A stretch of DNA of 64,000 nucleotides from contig NZ_JAAAWP010000001.1 of NCBI RefSeq assembly GCF_010500915.1, positions 434,001-498,000 of the forward strand, written 5' to 3'. The position numbers were made by a program, and so were the translations under genes. Shown piece by piece: positions 29,007 through 38,250 of the stretch. The notes under the pieces were generated by a model that saw only the letters and a program-made list of their open reading frames with translations, was not told the origin of the DNA and did no database searches. Position 1 is the first letter of the stretch. Every line of letters starts with the position of its first letter. The stretch comes from Alteromonas hispanica (lineage in GTDB: Bacteria; Pseudomonadota; Gammaproteobacteria; Enterobacterales; Alteromonadaceae).

Positions 29007-29841
29007 GCATGAAAGCGTTGGGATTAAATAGGGATATAACTGAAATACACTGCAGATTGGTTATATCCAATGCATCTTCCAAATCATCCTTGTTGAGAGA
29101 TAGTTGCTCATGTAACTCTGGCTTCAAGTTATGGTAACTTGGGTATATTTCGGGGTTTACATTGTCTAGCGACAGAACGTAGGAAAGCTGCAGAATACGA
29201 TCGTTGTCTGTCGATGTGTCATCTTGGATGTTATGAATATTCGCAATAGGGGTAGCAATTGTTTCTGGGATCCCCCACTTTTGGATGAGCCGCGCTGACA
29301 CCTGACTGTAGGTGTAGCCTAATACACCAAACTGAAGTTCTGCAGGCGTAACTTGCTCACTAAAATTCAAGCACCGCTGTGCAGCTTCGGGCAACGTAGA
29401 CACTACCACCAACTCGCCGATATTATGCAACAAGCCAGCGACAAAAAAGCGCTCCGGCTCTTTGGTGTTTCTCATATCTGCGAAATATTTAGCAAGAAGC
29501 CCGCAAGACACGCTATGCTCCCAAAATTTATCTAAATCAATAATTTGAGCATCAACTTTGCTAAATGCTTGGCTAACACCATACGCTAGCGCTAGATCGT
29601 AGGTTGAACGCGTACCAACAACTTGAATAGCCTTGGTAATGGTTTCTATTCTATTTGGGAAGCGATATAACGCAGAATTGGCAACGCGCAACAGTTGTGC
29701 CGCTAACGATGGGTCAAAAGCGATAATTTCGCCTATGTCTTCTATGCTTGACGATTCATCATCCATACAGCGCTTTAGCCGTAATACGGAATCTGGCAAT
29801 ACGAATAAGTCTTCGGCTTTCGAAACTAATTCATCTAAATT
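28999..29841 (-). CDS. HDOD-domain protein
   Basis: 280 residues from the ATG at 29841; the frame extends to an ATG at 29901, but those 20 extra residues lack family character and have a poorer RBS. The HDOD domain (about 10-210) has the family's FDPSLAAQLLRVANSA and the helical AGLLHNIGELV segment. In true HD phosphohydrolases that position holds HD; here HN replaces it, as is usual for non-catalytic HDOD proteins. HDOD proteins act as signalling scaffolds in motility, c-di-GMP and biofilm control. No partner gene is adjacent. Confidence 0.83.
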   Translation of the reverse strand, partial: NLDELVSKAEDLFVLPDSVLRLKRCMDDESSSIEDIGEIIAFDPSLAAQLLRVANSALYRFPNRIETITKAIQVVGTRSTYDLALAYGVSQAFSKVDAQIIDLDKFWEHSVSCGLLAKYFADMRNTKEPERFFVAGLLHNIGELVVVSTLPEAAQRCLNFSEQVTPAELQFGVLGYTYSQVSARLIQKWGIPETIATPIANIHNIQDDTSTDNDRILQLSYVLSLDNVNPEIYPSYHNLKPELHEQLSLNKDDLEDALDITNLQCISVISLFNPNAFMLY

Positions 29842-30251
29842 CATCTGTGCACTCACTCCAATGCAGCTATGTCGGTGTTGTTCGAGTCGTCCTTCTCTCA
29901 TACTTCTAAAGGTATAGGCGCTTTTATCTCAATGGTCAACCAATGTCGTATAAGCAAAAAGTATAATTTTCACTACTTTCAAAAACTTAAAAATACCATA
30001 CCAACTTAAATAAACGCGAAATGCAAAATATGTGGATACCTTTCACATACTTATCTGTTAACTAGTAACTAGGGCATAGCGTAGTATAACGTTGTCTTAT
30101 TTGAATTGCTTTTACATCCGTGCAATTTATTCCTGTTTATTAATCAGAAATGTTAAAAAGTGTGAATAAATACAATTCGGCAGCAAAAATATATTCATCG
30201 AATGTAGTTTGATATTATCTCGGCCTTTAAATCGTTGGATAAAATCATTCT
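29842..30251. other. AT-rich divergent intergenic region
   Basis: About 410 bp (350 bp if the longer HDOD start is used) between the divergent HDOD and glycosyltransferase genes. It should hold both promoters. A short inverted repeat TATGTG/CACATA (30029-30049) resembles a CRP site but has one base too many between half-sites. Nothing else stands out. Confidence 0.35.
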
Positions 30252-31598
30252 ATGTTAAACGTCGTTATTATCGGCTATGTGTGGCCTGAGCCTAACTCGT
30301 CTGCCGCAGGTCAAAATATGCTTTCAATAATTAAGCAAAATCGACAAGCCGGTAATAAAGTAACGTTTCTTACTGCCGCCACAGACAGCGTGCAAAAAGC
30401 AGATTTAGCGGCACTTGGGGTTAACAGCGAAGCCATTGCACTAAACTGCAGCTCGTTTAACACCCGCATTAGTGAACTCAAACCAGACGTGGTTATATTC
30501 GACCGATACATGACAGAAGAGCAGTTCTCTTGGCGAGTAAAAGAGATGTGTCCTAATGCGCTTAGAATATTAAATACAGAAGACCTGCACAGTTTGCGAC
30601 AAGCGCGACACGATGCTGTAAAAAGTACCGGCAATGCTGCTAACGCAAACCTAAACACAGAACTGGCACAGCGTGAAGTTGCGGCCATACTGCGTTCAGA
30701 TCTTACGCTAATTATTTCTGATTTCGAAAAAAACTTACTGGAAAACCATTATCGTGTGCCCAGCAAGCAACTTCGGCTGCACCCTCTTATTGTTGAAAAT
30801 TATGACGAACAACCCGCAGGCTTTGCTAGTCGTCAGCATTTTGTGCATATTGGCAATTTTCGCCATGCCCCCAATTGGGATGCAGTGCTGCAATTAAAGC
30901 AGCATATTTGGCCAGCCATTCGCAAAAAGCTTCCTCGCGCAGAGCTTCACATTTATGGCGCATATCTACCTAAGAAAGCATCTCAACTACACAACCCCAG
31001 CCAAGGTTTTTTAGTGAAAGGATGGGCTGAAAGCGCTGATGAAGTGATGTCTAGCGCTAAAATTTTATTAGCGCCCATTCGATTTGGAGCAGGCATTAAA
31101 GGAAAATTATTAGACGCCATGAAAGCAGGTACCCCAAGTATTACAACCTGGGTCGGTGCAGAGGGCATATTAGATACAGAGAGCACAATAGGTACAAAAA
31201 ATCTAAAAGATAAAAATACACCAACATGGCCAGGTGCCCTGTGCTTGCCCATTGTCTCAGCCACAAGCACTCATGCTGACAAAGGCGAAACAATAAACGG
31301 GAAAATAAAAAGCAATGTGCAAATCACGATAGACGATATCGCCGACAAAGCTACCCTGCTCTATCAAGATGAAAAAGCGTGGCAAGTGGAAAGCCAAAAA
31401 GCACAAGCTTTACTCAAACACTATATTACAAAGACACCCACGATAACGTTACCAAGCCAGATAGCTTGCCTCTGTAAAGAATTAGAAAATCATCGCAAAT
31501 CACTATTTTTGCAGGGGTTAATGTGGCATCAAAGTCTCAATGCGACAAAGTATATGTCTCAATGGATTGAAGAAAAAAATAAGCAAACAAATAAATAG
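30252..31598 (+). CDS. Glycosyltransferase family 4-like protein
   Basis: 448 residues with a two-lobed GT-B layout. The N-terminal lobe starts VVIIGYVWPEPNSSAAGQ. The C-terminal lobe (about 195-330) contains FVHIGNFRHAPNWDAV, LHIYGAYLP, the GFLVKGWAES loop and LLAPIRFGAGIKGKLLDAMKAGTPSI, the donor-binding motif of GT4/Glyco_trans_1_4 proteins. Donor and acceptor sugars are unknown, and no polysaccharide cluster surrounds it. The C-terminal tail (about 340-448) carries an octamer repeat (31432) read as KTPTI, in a region that looks less conserved than the catalytic lobes. Confidence 0.8.
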   Translation: MLNVVIIGYVWPEPNSSAAGQNMLSIIKQNRQAGNKVTFLTAATDSVQKADLAALGVNSEAIALNCSSFNTRISELKPDVVIFDRYMTEEQFSWRVKEMCPNALRILNTEDLHSLRQARHDAVKSTGNAANANLNTELAQREVAAILRSDLTLIISDFEKNLLENHYRVPSKQLRLHPLIVENYDEQPAGFASRQHFVHIGNFRHAPNWDAVLQLKQHIWPAIRKKLPRAELHIYGAYLPKKASQLHNPSQGFLVKGWAESADEVMSSAKILLAPIRFGAGIKGKLLDAMKAGTPSITTWVGAEGILDTESTIGTKNLKDKNTPTWPGALCLPIVSATSTHADKGETINGKIKSNVQITIDDIADKATLLYQDEKAWQVESQKAQALLKHYITKTPTITLPSQIACLCKELENHRKSLFLQGLMWHQSLNATKYMSQWIEEKNKQTNK

Positions 31599-31715
31599 CC
31601 CTAACCCATATTCGAAGTAAAACGACTGGTTTATCTAGGGCATCTGGAAAGATGCAATTTAAAACAAGCCTAGTGGAGTTAACAAAGTCAGAACGCTATT
31701 TCATACCGCTTCAGC

Positions 31716-32123
31716 CTAATAGGCTTTCAGCTTTTCGACAACGGCTTTTATTCCGTTTCCTCTAGATTCGCTCATATAGCGCTGAAGTTGGCATGCCTCT
31801 AGATAAGTATCGAAGTCAAAATCTCTACGCTGAGCTTGCTCCATACTATTTGCCTTTTCGAGCAACACCGCAAGCACACCACGAATCACTTTACTGGGAG
31901 AAAATGCAAAAAACCGAGCGCCGTTTTCACTTGTGGTTTCAACATAAGCTAGCCATACCGGGCTCTCGCACCCCTTTACCGATGTTGCATCCTGTTTTAA
32001 CTGCGGCGGCATTGTTGGCAGCGCTTTGCCAGCAAGCATTAGGGTTCGAGTAAAGTCTTCCCAACTTTTCGCGCATGAAAGCGTAAGGGCGAGTGGAAGA
32101 AGCTCAGAGTGTGTTTTCGTCAT
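31716..32123 (-). CDS. SufE/CsdE-like sulfur acceptor protein
   Basis: 135 residues matching the SufE fold: the sulfur-accepting cysteine is in VKGCESPVWLA (Cys52), the conserved basic/aromatic core follows, and the C terminus ends SRGNGIKAVVEKLK, close to the family's SRSNGLKAM-type motif. SufE/CsdE proteins take persulfide from a cysteine desulfurase (SufS/CsdA) for Fe-S cluster assembly or other sulfur delivery. No desulfurase gene is adjacent, so the partner must be elsewhere. The DUF2750 gene lies just upstream on the same strand. Confidence 0.8.
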   Translation of the reverse strand: MTKTHSELLPLALTLSCAKSWEDFTRTLMLAGKALPTMPPQLKQDATSVKGCESPVWLAYVETTSENGARFFAFSPSKVIRGVLAVLLEKANSMEQAQRRDFDFDTYLEACQLQRYMSESRGNGIKAVVEKLKAY

Positions 32124-32177
32124 TAACTCTCTCCAACATAAGCCATTTACTAACGTATCTTCTAAGATTAAACGCTA

Positions 32178-32573
32178 TTAAAGTGCGTTTAACTCTTCAG
32201 CCAACTCAGGCGCTGTCATTACTAAATTCTCTACATCGCTTTGAGTGGGAAACATCACTAATTCCACACCATTTTTTTCTAAGCCAGGGAGCCAGGTCGA
32301 AATAAATTCATCGAGGGGTGTGCTAACGCTTGTACCATCTAAACCATTTGTTGTAACAAATGCTGTGGCAAGGTCTGCATGTGGAAAGATAGGTAGCCGA
32401 ATGACACCATCATCTTCTAGCATTACAAAGCCCTCTGTACCTTGTACTAAACACACTTCTTTCGCTTTGGCTACATAGCTAATTACAAGCATTTGTCTTT
32501 CTTCTGCTGAAAGTTTCATTGCTTGCTCAATCACAGCGTCAGATAGTTTTTCACTTACGGTTTCTGGAAACAC
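32178..32573 (-). CDS. DUF2750-family protein
   Basis: 131 residues resembling DUF2750: an N-terminal helical part, GFVMLEDDGVIRLPIFPHADLA in the centre and a C-terminal FPTQSDVENLVMTAPELAEELNAL segment. The function of the family is unknown; there is no signal peptide or membrane segment. It sits 54 bp upstream of the SufE-like gene on the same strand, so they are probably co-transcribed. Confidence 0.7.
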   Translation of the reverse strand: MFPETVSEKLSDAVIEQAMKLSAEERQMLVISYVAKAKEVCLVQGTEGFVMLEDDGVIRLPIFPHADLATAFVTTNGLDGTSVSTPLDEFISTWLPGLEKNGVELVMFPTQSDVENLVMTAPELAEELNAL

Positions 32574-32779
32574 ACTAATTCTCGTCTAAAAATTTCGGGG
32601 AAGTATACCTGCACCATTTAAGTGTGCAATGGCTATTCTCATTAACACCAAAGTGCAGCTTTGCTTTCCTCGTGATATCATGAATATAGATTTGATTTAC
32701 GTGATTTTGAGCGCGTCGACCGCCAAAAAGTATACGAAAGCATCTCTTCACTACCATCAAAAGAACGAAGACGAGATAT

Positions 32780-33436
32780 ATGCAAAATTTGTTTTTGGCG
32801 CTTAAGCAAGACACCCACGATAAACACACTCAGTTAGAAAACACTCCTCCATTTTCACTTTTTCACAACTTGTCTGATTTCAACATCAATACCTACGCAA
32901 GTGTGCTCAGCGTAATGACCATTTTTCATCGCATTACGGCACAGCATGTTTCAGCCACCGTTAGCGAGACACCCACGCTAACGCCAGTTTTTGACATGTT
33001 AAATACCAAAAAGGTGGCCAACTCATTAAAGAGAGACACCCACGATATTAGTAAAGCAGCCAACTGCGATGGCAAAAACCCATTTGCAAATCAATCTGAT
33101 ACATCGCAGTACGCTTCTAAACTTACATTTATAAACACGAAGTCAGCCGCAATAGCTGCTTCCTACATTTGGCTTGGTTCTTCTATGGGCGCGAATATCA
33201 TTCTCAGACGATTGGCGAAGCATGATGAAAATATTCCTACCTCATATTACGCCACTATGGCTGATTGCGCGAAAGCATGGGTGTCTTTCAAAAAAGAAGT
33301 TGAAGATAAGCTCCCGCAGCTTGGGCTCAACTCACAAGTAGGTATCGACACTATCGTTGATGATGCCAACGCATGGTTTTCATTATTGATTGAGCTGGGT
33401 CAAGCGAACTGCAGTCAAGAAGCAGAAGTTCAATAG
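32780..33436 (+). CDS. Heme oxygenase-like protein carrying four AGACACCC repeats
   Basis: 218 all-helical residues. The opening LKQDTHDKHTQLENTPPF resembles the T-x-x-H-x-x-x-E proximal-histidine segment of bacterial biliverdin-forming heme oxygenases (candidate His16), and AAIAASYIWLGSSMGANIILRRL resembles their distal glycine-rich helix. Degradation of haem to biliverdin is the expected role, but similarity is weak and a bacteriophytochrome partner is absent. Four octamers lie in the gene: near residues 10-13 (QDTHD), 63-65 (ETPT), 85-88 (RDTHD) and 167-169 (WVS). The segment from about 55 to 115 looks like expanded low-constraint sequence. Confidence 0.65.
   Translation: MQNLFLALKQDTHDKHTQLENTPPFSLFHNLSDFNINTYASVLSVMTIFHRITAQHVSATVSETPTLTPVFDMLNTKKVANSLKRDTHDISKAANCDGKNPFANQSDTSQYASKLTFINTKSAAIAASYIWLGSSMGANIILRRLAKHDENIPTSYYATMADCAKAWVSFKKEVEDKLPQLGLNSQVGIDTIVDDANAWFSLLIELGQANCSQEAEVQ
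32809..33286. repeat. AGACACCC repeat cluster inside the heme-oxygenase-like gene
   Basis: Exact octamers at 32809, 32967 and 33034 (plus) and 33279 (minus). The copy at 32967 is flanked by perfect arms TTAGCG and CGCTAA. All four are in the coding frame without disrupting it. Confidence 0.85.
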
Positions 33437-33630
33437 CAAACGTATAAATTATCTTAATTATTCCACGTGTTTTTATAAGATATTATTCTCTCAACTAATG
33501 AATAAGCGCAGGAAAGAGATTTAGCGACAATCGTCTGGTTGCACAATTATGCGAAACAACTTCGTTTGTGAGTTATGGCAGCAGTTTCTGATATCATAGC
33601 GCTATTGTTAAATCTGAATAAAAACATTTT

Positions 33631-34437
33631 ATGAAAGTAGTCTCGTTTAATATTAATGGTATCCGTGCCCGTCTTCATCAGCTTCAAGCCCTTATAGACA
33701 CTCACCAGCCTGACGTCATTGGCCTGCAAGAAATCAAAGTACACAATGAACAGTTCCCGATTAAAGCGGTGGAAGAGATGGGTTATCACGTCTTTTTTCA
33801 CGGTCAAAAAAGCCACTACGGCGTAGCATTTTTAGCTAAAAAAGCGCCAACCTCTGTTGAGATGGGTTTTCCTACCGACGACGAAGATGCACAGCGTCGA
33901 ATGATCATACTTAAAACGACAAATGATAATGGTGAGCCCGTTACCATCCTGAATGGATATTTTCCACAAGGCGAAAATCAAAAGCACGAAACAAAATACC
34001 CTGCCAAGCGAAAGTTTTATCAAGACCTTATGTCTTATTTAAATCAAAGTCACACGCCAGATGAAAACGTGATTGTTATGGGTGATGTAAATATTTCCCA
34101 CACCGATTTAGACATCGGCATAGGCGAAGAAAACAAAAAGCGCTGGTTACGCACCGGCAAATGTAGCTTCTTGCCTGAAGAAAGAGAGTGGCTAAACACG
34201 CTTTTAGATTGGGGATTTGAAGATAGCTATCGCTCTCTTAACCCAGAAAAAAGTGATGAATTTTCGTGGTTCGACTATCGCTCTAAAGGCTTCAACGACA
34301 ACCGCGGTTTAAGGATTGACTTAATACTTGCCACGCCATCGCTACACAGTAAATTAAGCGATGCGGGCATTGATTACGAGTTAAGAGGCATAGAAAAGCC
34401 CTCTGACCATGCGCCTATTTGGGCAACCTATAAATAA
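33631..34437 (+). CDS. xthA: Exodeoxyribonuclease III
   Basis: 268 residues, matching E. coli XthA in length. It opens [15 protein letters not shown] and has the metal-binding LQEIK. The core follows: [22 protein letters not shown] and RIDLILAT. The terminal SDHAPIW carries the catalytic Asp-His. It is an AP endonuclease and 3'-to-5' exonuclease of base-excision repair. It stands alone on the plus strand, 59 bp before the CbiM-like gene. Confidence 0.95.
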   Translation: MKVVSFNINGIRARLHQLQALIDTHQPDVIGLQEIKVHNEQFPIKAVEEMGYHVFFHGQKSHYGVAFLAKKAPTSVEMGFPTDDEDAQRRMIILKTTNDNGEPVTILNGYFPQGENQKHETKYPAKRKFYQDLMSYLNQSHTPDENVIVMGDVNISHTDLDIGIGEENKKRWLRTGKCSFLPEEREWLNTLLDWGFEDSYRSLNPEKSDEFSWFDYRSKGFNDNRGLRIDLILATPSLHSKLSDAGIDYELRGIEKPSDHAPIWATYK

Positions 34438-34496
34438 CATAGCAGTATCGACGTACAACGCGAGCGACGTGGTCGAGTGAAAACGTAGGAGAAACA

Positions 34497-35141
34497 GTGA
34501 GTACATTGCAAATCTTAGGTCTAGTGGTTTACGGACTGTTTGTTTTAGCATCGCTTAAAACAGTAGATCTTGGTCACTTTGCGAAAACCAAACATCAACA
34601 ACATTTGGTGTTTGGCACTGCCGCGGCGCTTTTTGTACTTTGGCTGCTAAAAGCCGGTATATTCGAAGGATTAGACGTACACTTTCTGGGCCTCTCTGTA
34701 CTCACACTGATGTTAGGCTTTCGCTACGCCGTTATTTCATCCTTTATCGCGCTTTTAGGGGCGCATTTTATTGGTTACGGCAGCTGGCAGAGCATTGGCA
34801 TTAGCGGGCTACTTGGCAATGTGCTTCCTATCGCGGTAACGTATTTTTTCTTTATGCTCTCTTTCCATCGCATACCACGACAGCTTTTCGTTTATATTTT
34901 CGTGTGCGCATTTTTCCCTGCCGCAATTGGCATTGCGTTAAAAACATTCACATTAGGCGGGTATTACTTTATTGAAGGTGTGTATACATGGGATATTATT
35001 TTCTCCAATTACATCGTTCTTATTCCCCTTTTGGTGTTTCCAGAGGCTCTTTTAAACGGTATGGCCATAACACTGCTTGTGATTTACCAGCCAACTTGGG
35101 TCTACACGTTCCACGATAAGTTCTATCTCGACAACAAATGA
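34497..35141 (+). CDS. CbiM-like energy-coupling-factor membrane protein
   Basis: 214 residues with six or so membrane helices. GTG start at 34497 behind AGGAG. The pattern LGFRYAVISSFIALLGAHFIGYG with a late PEALLNGMAITLLVIYQP resembles the CbiM/energy-coupling-factor permease group, which transports cobalt or nickel. However, the canonical N-terminal Met-His of CbiM is absent, so metal transport is doubtful. No CbiQ or CbiO gene is adjacent. The following 295 bp to the FIST gene hold no credible gene. Confidence 0.65.
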   Translation: MSTLQILGLVVYGLFVLASLKTVDLGHFAKTKHQQHLVFGTAAALFVLWLLKAGIFEGLDVHFLGLSVLTLMLGFRYAVISSFIALLGAHFIGYGSWQSIGISGLLGNVLPIAVTYFFFMLSFHRIPRQLFVYIFVCAFFPAAIGIALKTFTLGGYYFIEGVYTWDIIFSNYIVLIPLLVFPEALLNGMAITLLVIYQPTWVYTFHDKFYLDNK

Positions 35142-35436
35142 CCCCTGCAGCGCCTAATTTGATGTACCTGTATAAACGTAATTGCGCCGCTACGATTTCA
35201 AAACGACTGCTATTGCACTCTGACTTCTGCCTTCTGCCTTCGCTATTCAGCAAGCTTTGGCTTAACCTCAATATCAACCCTTTAGTCACTTACCCTGAGC
35301 CTTTCAGTACAAATCGATAGGCCAGAGTGCTAAAAACAAATTGATTTTTATAACTAATTGTTAATAAGTGTTTAACTTATTTTCTTCTACACTATAGCTA
35401 TCAAAACTAGTTCTGGTTGTTATGTAGATATACACT

Positions 35437-36618
35437 ATGCAAATACAAACCTATTCATCTGATCAAAGAGAGACCTCTTTAGCCGCTGACGAGGTCACTC
35501 GTTCAATCCGTGACGACGAAAATGCCTCGTTGCTGGTTGCCTATACGAATGCACATCACAATCCGGCAGTGATTGCCGCCTCTCTCGCCGAGACAAAAGT
35601 CCCGTTTTTAATCGCTTCGTCTTGTCTTGGTAGCTTAATATGTAATGACGTCCATGCCAAAGCCGATGCTGGGCTTTCTGTGTTATCCATCACTGATGAA
35701 GATGGCGCGTTTGGTGTTGGAAGCGCTGATTGCTCAGAAGTCAGTGCTTTTGACGCCGGCGCCAGTGCCCTTGAAAGTGCGCTTAAAAATGCAGGCAGGC
35801 CTTTTGAAAGTCCATCGCTTATATGGTGTGCGTTACCGCCTGGTGAAGAAGAGGATATCTTAAATGGCTTTACCAGCGTTGTTGGTGAGCAGGTGCCCAT
35901 TTTTGGCGGGTCAGCGGCCGATAATACAGTAGAAGGCAATTGGTTTATTTGCACCCAACAGCACAGCGGTGCAAATTGCGTTGCAGTGGCTGTAATGTAT
36001 CCTTCGTCACCGCTAGGACTAAGCTATAGCTCTGGATACAAGCCCACCAATACCGAGTTTATTGCCACAAAAGCGAATAACAGACACATATTAGAACTCA
36101 ATGGAACTGCTGCGAGTGTAGCCTATAACGAGGCCACAAACGGGCTCATTAAAAACCAACTGTCTGGAGGTCAAATACTTGGACTTACCTCTACCGTACC
36201 ATTAGGTCGGCCGGTTCAATTAGAGAATGGCGCATTGAATTACCTGCTGTGTCACCCAGACCAAGTGTGCGAAGACGGTGGCCTGAATGTATTTTCAAAG
36301 GTGACCGAAGGCGAAGAACTGGTTCTAATGGAAGGCAGCATTGCCAGTTTAACTGCCCGTGCTGAACGCGTGATCAACAATGCGATAATGCTTCTACCGG
36401 ATGATAGAGAGCCGGCAGGTGTTCTGCTAATATATTGTGCAGGCTGTCGCCTAACTGTAGGTGACGAAATACACCCTATGCTCGAGTCACTACAGAAGAC
36501 CTTTGGACATTTACCCATTTGCGGTACCTATACCTTTGGTGAGCAGGGACGATTTTTAGACGGTACAAACAGGCATGGAAACTTGATGATATCAGCAGTA
36601 GTTTTTTCTAAATGGTAG
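35437..36618 (+). CDS. FIST-domain sensory protein
   Basis: 393 residues with a FIST N domain (about 25-210, including IFGGSAADN) and a FIST C domain (about 225-370, ending ICGTYTFGEQG). FIST proteins are cytoplasmic ligand sensors proposed to bind small molecules such as amino acids; some are haem-bound NO sensors in two-component pairs. Cysteines are present near the ends of the domains but no assignment is possible. It precedes a histidine kinase gene by 9 bp, so the two almost certainly form a signalling operon in which FIST senses and the kinase transmits. Confidence 0.88.
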   Translation: MQIQTYSSDQRETSLAADEVTRSIRDDENASLLVAYTNAHHNPAVIAASLAETKVPFLIASSCLGSLICNDVHAKADAGLSVLSITDEDGAFGVGSADCSEVSAFDAGASALESALKNAGRPFESPSLIWCALPPGEEEDILNGFTSVVGEQVPIFGGSAADNTVEGNWFICTQQHSGANCVAVAVMYPSSPLGLSYSSGYKPTNTEFIATKANNRHILELNGTAASVAYNEATNGLIKNQLSGGQILGLTSTVPLGRPVQLENGALNYLLCHPDQVCEDGGLNVFSKVTEGEELVLMEGSIASLTARAERVINNAIMLLPDDREPAGVLLIYCAGCRLTVGDEIHPMLESLQKTFGHLPICGTYTFGEQGRFLDGTNRHGNLMISAVVFSKW

Positions 36619-36627
36619 TTTTTCTTA

Positions 36628-38055
36628 ATGAGTAAGGATTACGAAAACGTTCTCGAAGACTTAGCCCTTGTCTATCGACTAAAAGAGCAAGCAGAGGCAC
36701 ATAAAAAAGAAAGCGATGCCTTATTAGCAGGTACCCGAGCGCTTCTCACTGCAAGAAACGAGCAAGAGCTGTACACCAAAATGTTTGGTATTTTTCGCAA
36801 TTTGTACAGCTACGACGTCTGCTTTGTTTTGGAAAACGATAGCAAAGGGAAAATGCGCTGTACAAACAGCACCCACCCGCAGCTTATAGACACCCTTTGG
36901 GACGTTGATGATACACTGTCTAGGGCAATTAAAAGTTCACCGGTTGCACTTTTCAACATTAAGCTTCAGCCTACATGGCAAGCGCACTTGCCCCTACTAG
37001 AAGCGCCAATCACATCTGCTTTGTACTGCCCTTTCAGAGTGCATCATCAACAGGCTGTGATGGTGTTTGGTCATCAAACGCTGGGGTTCTACACCCAAGA
37101 GTACGTTGACATGGCAAACCGCTACCGTACTTTTACGCAACAAATGTCGATGAGTGTTCAGGCCAAATTAATGGCTTTGGAAACAATTAAGCTAAAAGAA
37201 GAAAAAGCTCAGGTAGAGAAAAGCCTTATTTCTTCAGAGAAAATGGCCTCTCTCGGCCTTCTGGCAGCGGGCGTAGCACATGAAATTAATAATCCCATTG
37301 CGTTTGTTAATAGCAACATGATGTTCATTAAAGAGGTATTGCCCTCGCTCACTAACATGCAAGAGATAGTTGCCGAACTCGCAATGGCTAAGGATGACGA
37401 ACAACGGGCCCACATTGCTGATAAAGCAAAGCAATGGGTTAGCGGGAATAAAATTGGCCCCATTGTTGATGAAATTGCTGATATTTGCGAAGAGTCGGCT
37501 GAAGGGCTCAATCGTGTCACAGAGATTATAACCAGCCTGCGTGCATTTTCTCATAGCTCTGATGTTTCGGATGATGACACTGTCAATATAAACCACTGTA
37601 TCACCAATGGGTTACGCCTTGTTAACAGTGAAATGAAACACAAGGTCACTATTGAGACAGACTTGGCAGACGTTCCTCTCATTCAGGGCAAAACCGGTAA
37701 AATCAATCAGGTTTTAGTTAACTTATTCGTTAATGCGGCCCAGGCTATGGATGAAGGAGGTAAACTCACGGTGCGCTCGTATTGTGATGCCCAGAGCAAT
37801 GGCTCACATGTTATTGTAAAAGTTAAAGACACAGGCAGCGGCATTGAAAAAAGCGATTTAGAGAAGCTTTTCGACCCCTTCTATACCACTAAACCAACCG
37901 GTAAAGGCACAGGACTCGGCCTTTATATCTCTTTTTCTATTATCGACTCTATGGGCGGTAAAATAGAGGTAGATAGCGAGGTGAACGTAGGCACTACCTT
38001 TACACTAACGCTTCCGGTAGCAAGTGATGAGAACCGCGCTAATTTAGACGACTAA
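36628..38055 (+). CDS. Soluble histidine kinase paired with the FIST protein
   Basis: 475 residues without membrane helices. A coiled-coil N terminus and a GAF-like region (about 45-170) lead to a HisKA region with LAAGVAHEINNPIAF (phospho-acceptor His218). The ATPase domain has the N box LVNLFVNAAQAMDEGG, G1 DTGSGIEKSD, F box FDPFYTT and G2 GKGTGLGLYIS. No receiver domain or response regulator is attached or adjacent, so phosphotransfer goes to an unlinked partner. One octamer (36888) lies in the N-terminal region, read as IDTL. A clear terminator follows. Confidence 0.9.
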   Translation: MSKDYENVLEDLALVYRLKEQAEAHKKESDALLAGTRALLTARNEQELYTKMFGIFRNLYSYDVCFVLENDSKGKMRCTNSTHPQLIDTLWDVDDTLSRAIKSSPVALFNIKLQPTWQAHLPLLEAPITSALYCPFRVHHQQAVMVFGHQTLGFYTQEYVDMANRYRTFTQQMSMSVQAKLMALETIKLKEEKAQVEKSLISSEKMASLGLLAAGVAHEINNPIAFVNSNMMFIKEVLPSLTNMQEIVAELAMAKDDEQRAHIADKAKQWVSGNKIGPIVDEIADICEESAEGLNRVTEIITSLRAFSHSSDVSDDDTVNINHCITNGLRLVNSEMKHKVTIETDLADVPLIQGKTGKINQVLVNLFVNAAQAMDEGGKLTVRSYCDAQSNGSHVIVKVKDTGSGIEKSDLEKLFDPFYTTKPTGKGTGLGLYISFSIIDSMGGKIEVDSEVNVGTTFTLTLPVASDENRANLDD

Positions 38056-38063
38056 CATAAAAC

Positions 38064-38116
38064 AAAAAGCCGCGGTGTATAAATAGCTTAAGTCAGCTTA
38101 CACATAGCGGCCTTTT
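38064..38116 (+). terminator. Terminator after the FIST/kinase operon
   Basis: Two-part stem: AAAAGCCGC pairs with GCGGC-C-TTTT (one bulged C) and inner GTGTA with TACAC, with TTTTC at the 3' side. Confidence 0.6.
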
Positions 38117-38145
38117 CATGGGTAGCGGGGTTAATGCGTAGTTAT

Positions 38146-38205
38146 GTTGAACGTGGTTATCTTGAGCGTAATTATCTTGAACGTGATTATCTTAAACGTA
38201 ATTAT
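38146..38205. repeat. 15-bp tandem repeat, four copies
   Basis: Four consecutive 15-bp units of consensus CTTGAACGTAATTAT, each with one to three changes, plus partial copies on both sides. It lies between the kinase terminator and the 3' end of the phosphoribosyltransferase gene. Translated forward it would read as a YLERN-type pentapeptide repeat, but no gene is supported. Confidence 0.85.
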
Positions 38206-38250
38206 GTTGCATATGTTGAACAACACCAAACCACACTGCAAACAGCGCTA

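Noticed and set aside
30029..30049. CRP-binding site upstream of the glycosyltransferase
   Set aside because: Half-sites are spaced one base too far apart and one half differs from TGTGA, so it is only noted.
32760..33436. Heme-oxygenase-like gene as a pseudogene
   Set aside because: The frame is uninterrupted through all four repeats and ends with a normal C terminus, so it is kept as coding.
35138..35320. 60-codon ORF overlapping the end of the CbiM-like gene
   Set aside because: The ATGA overlap is attractive, but the product looks random and no RBS is clear.
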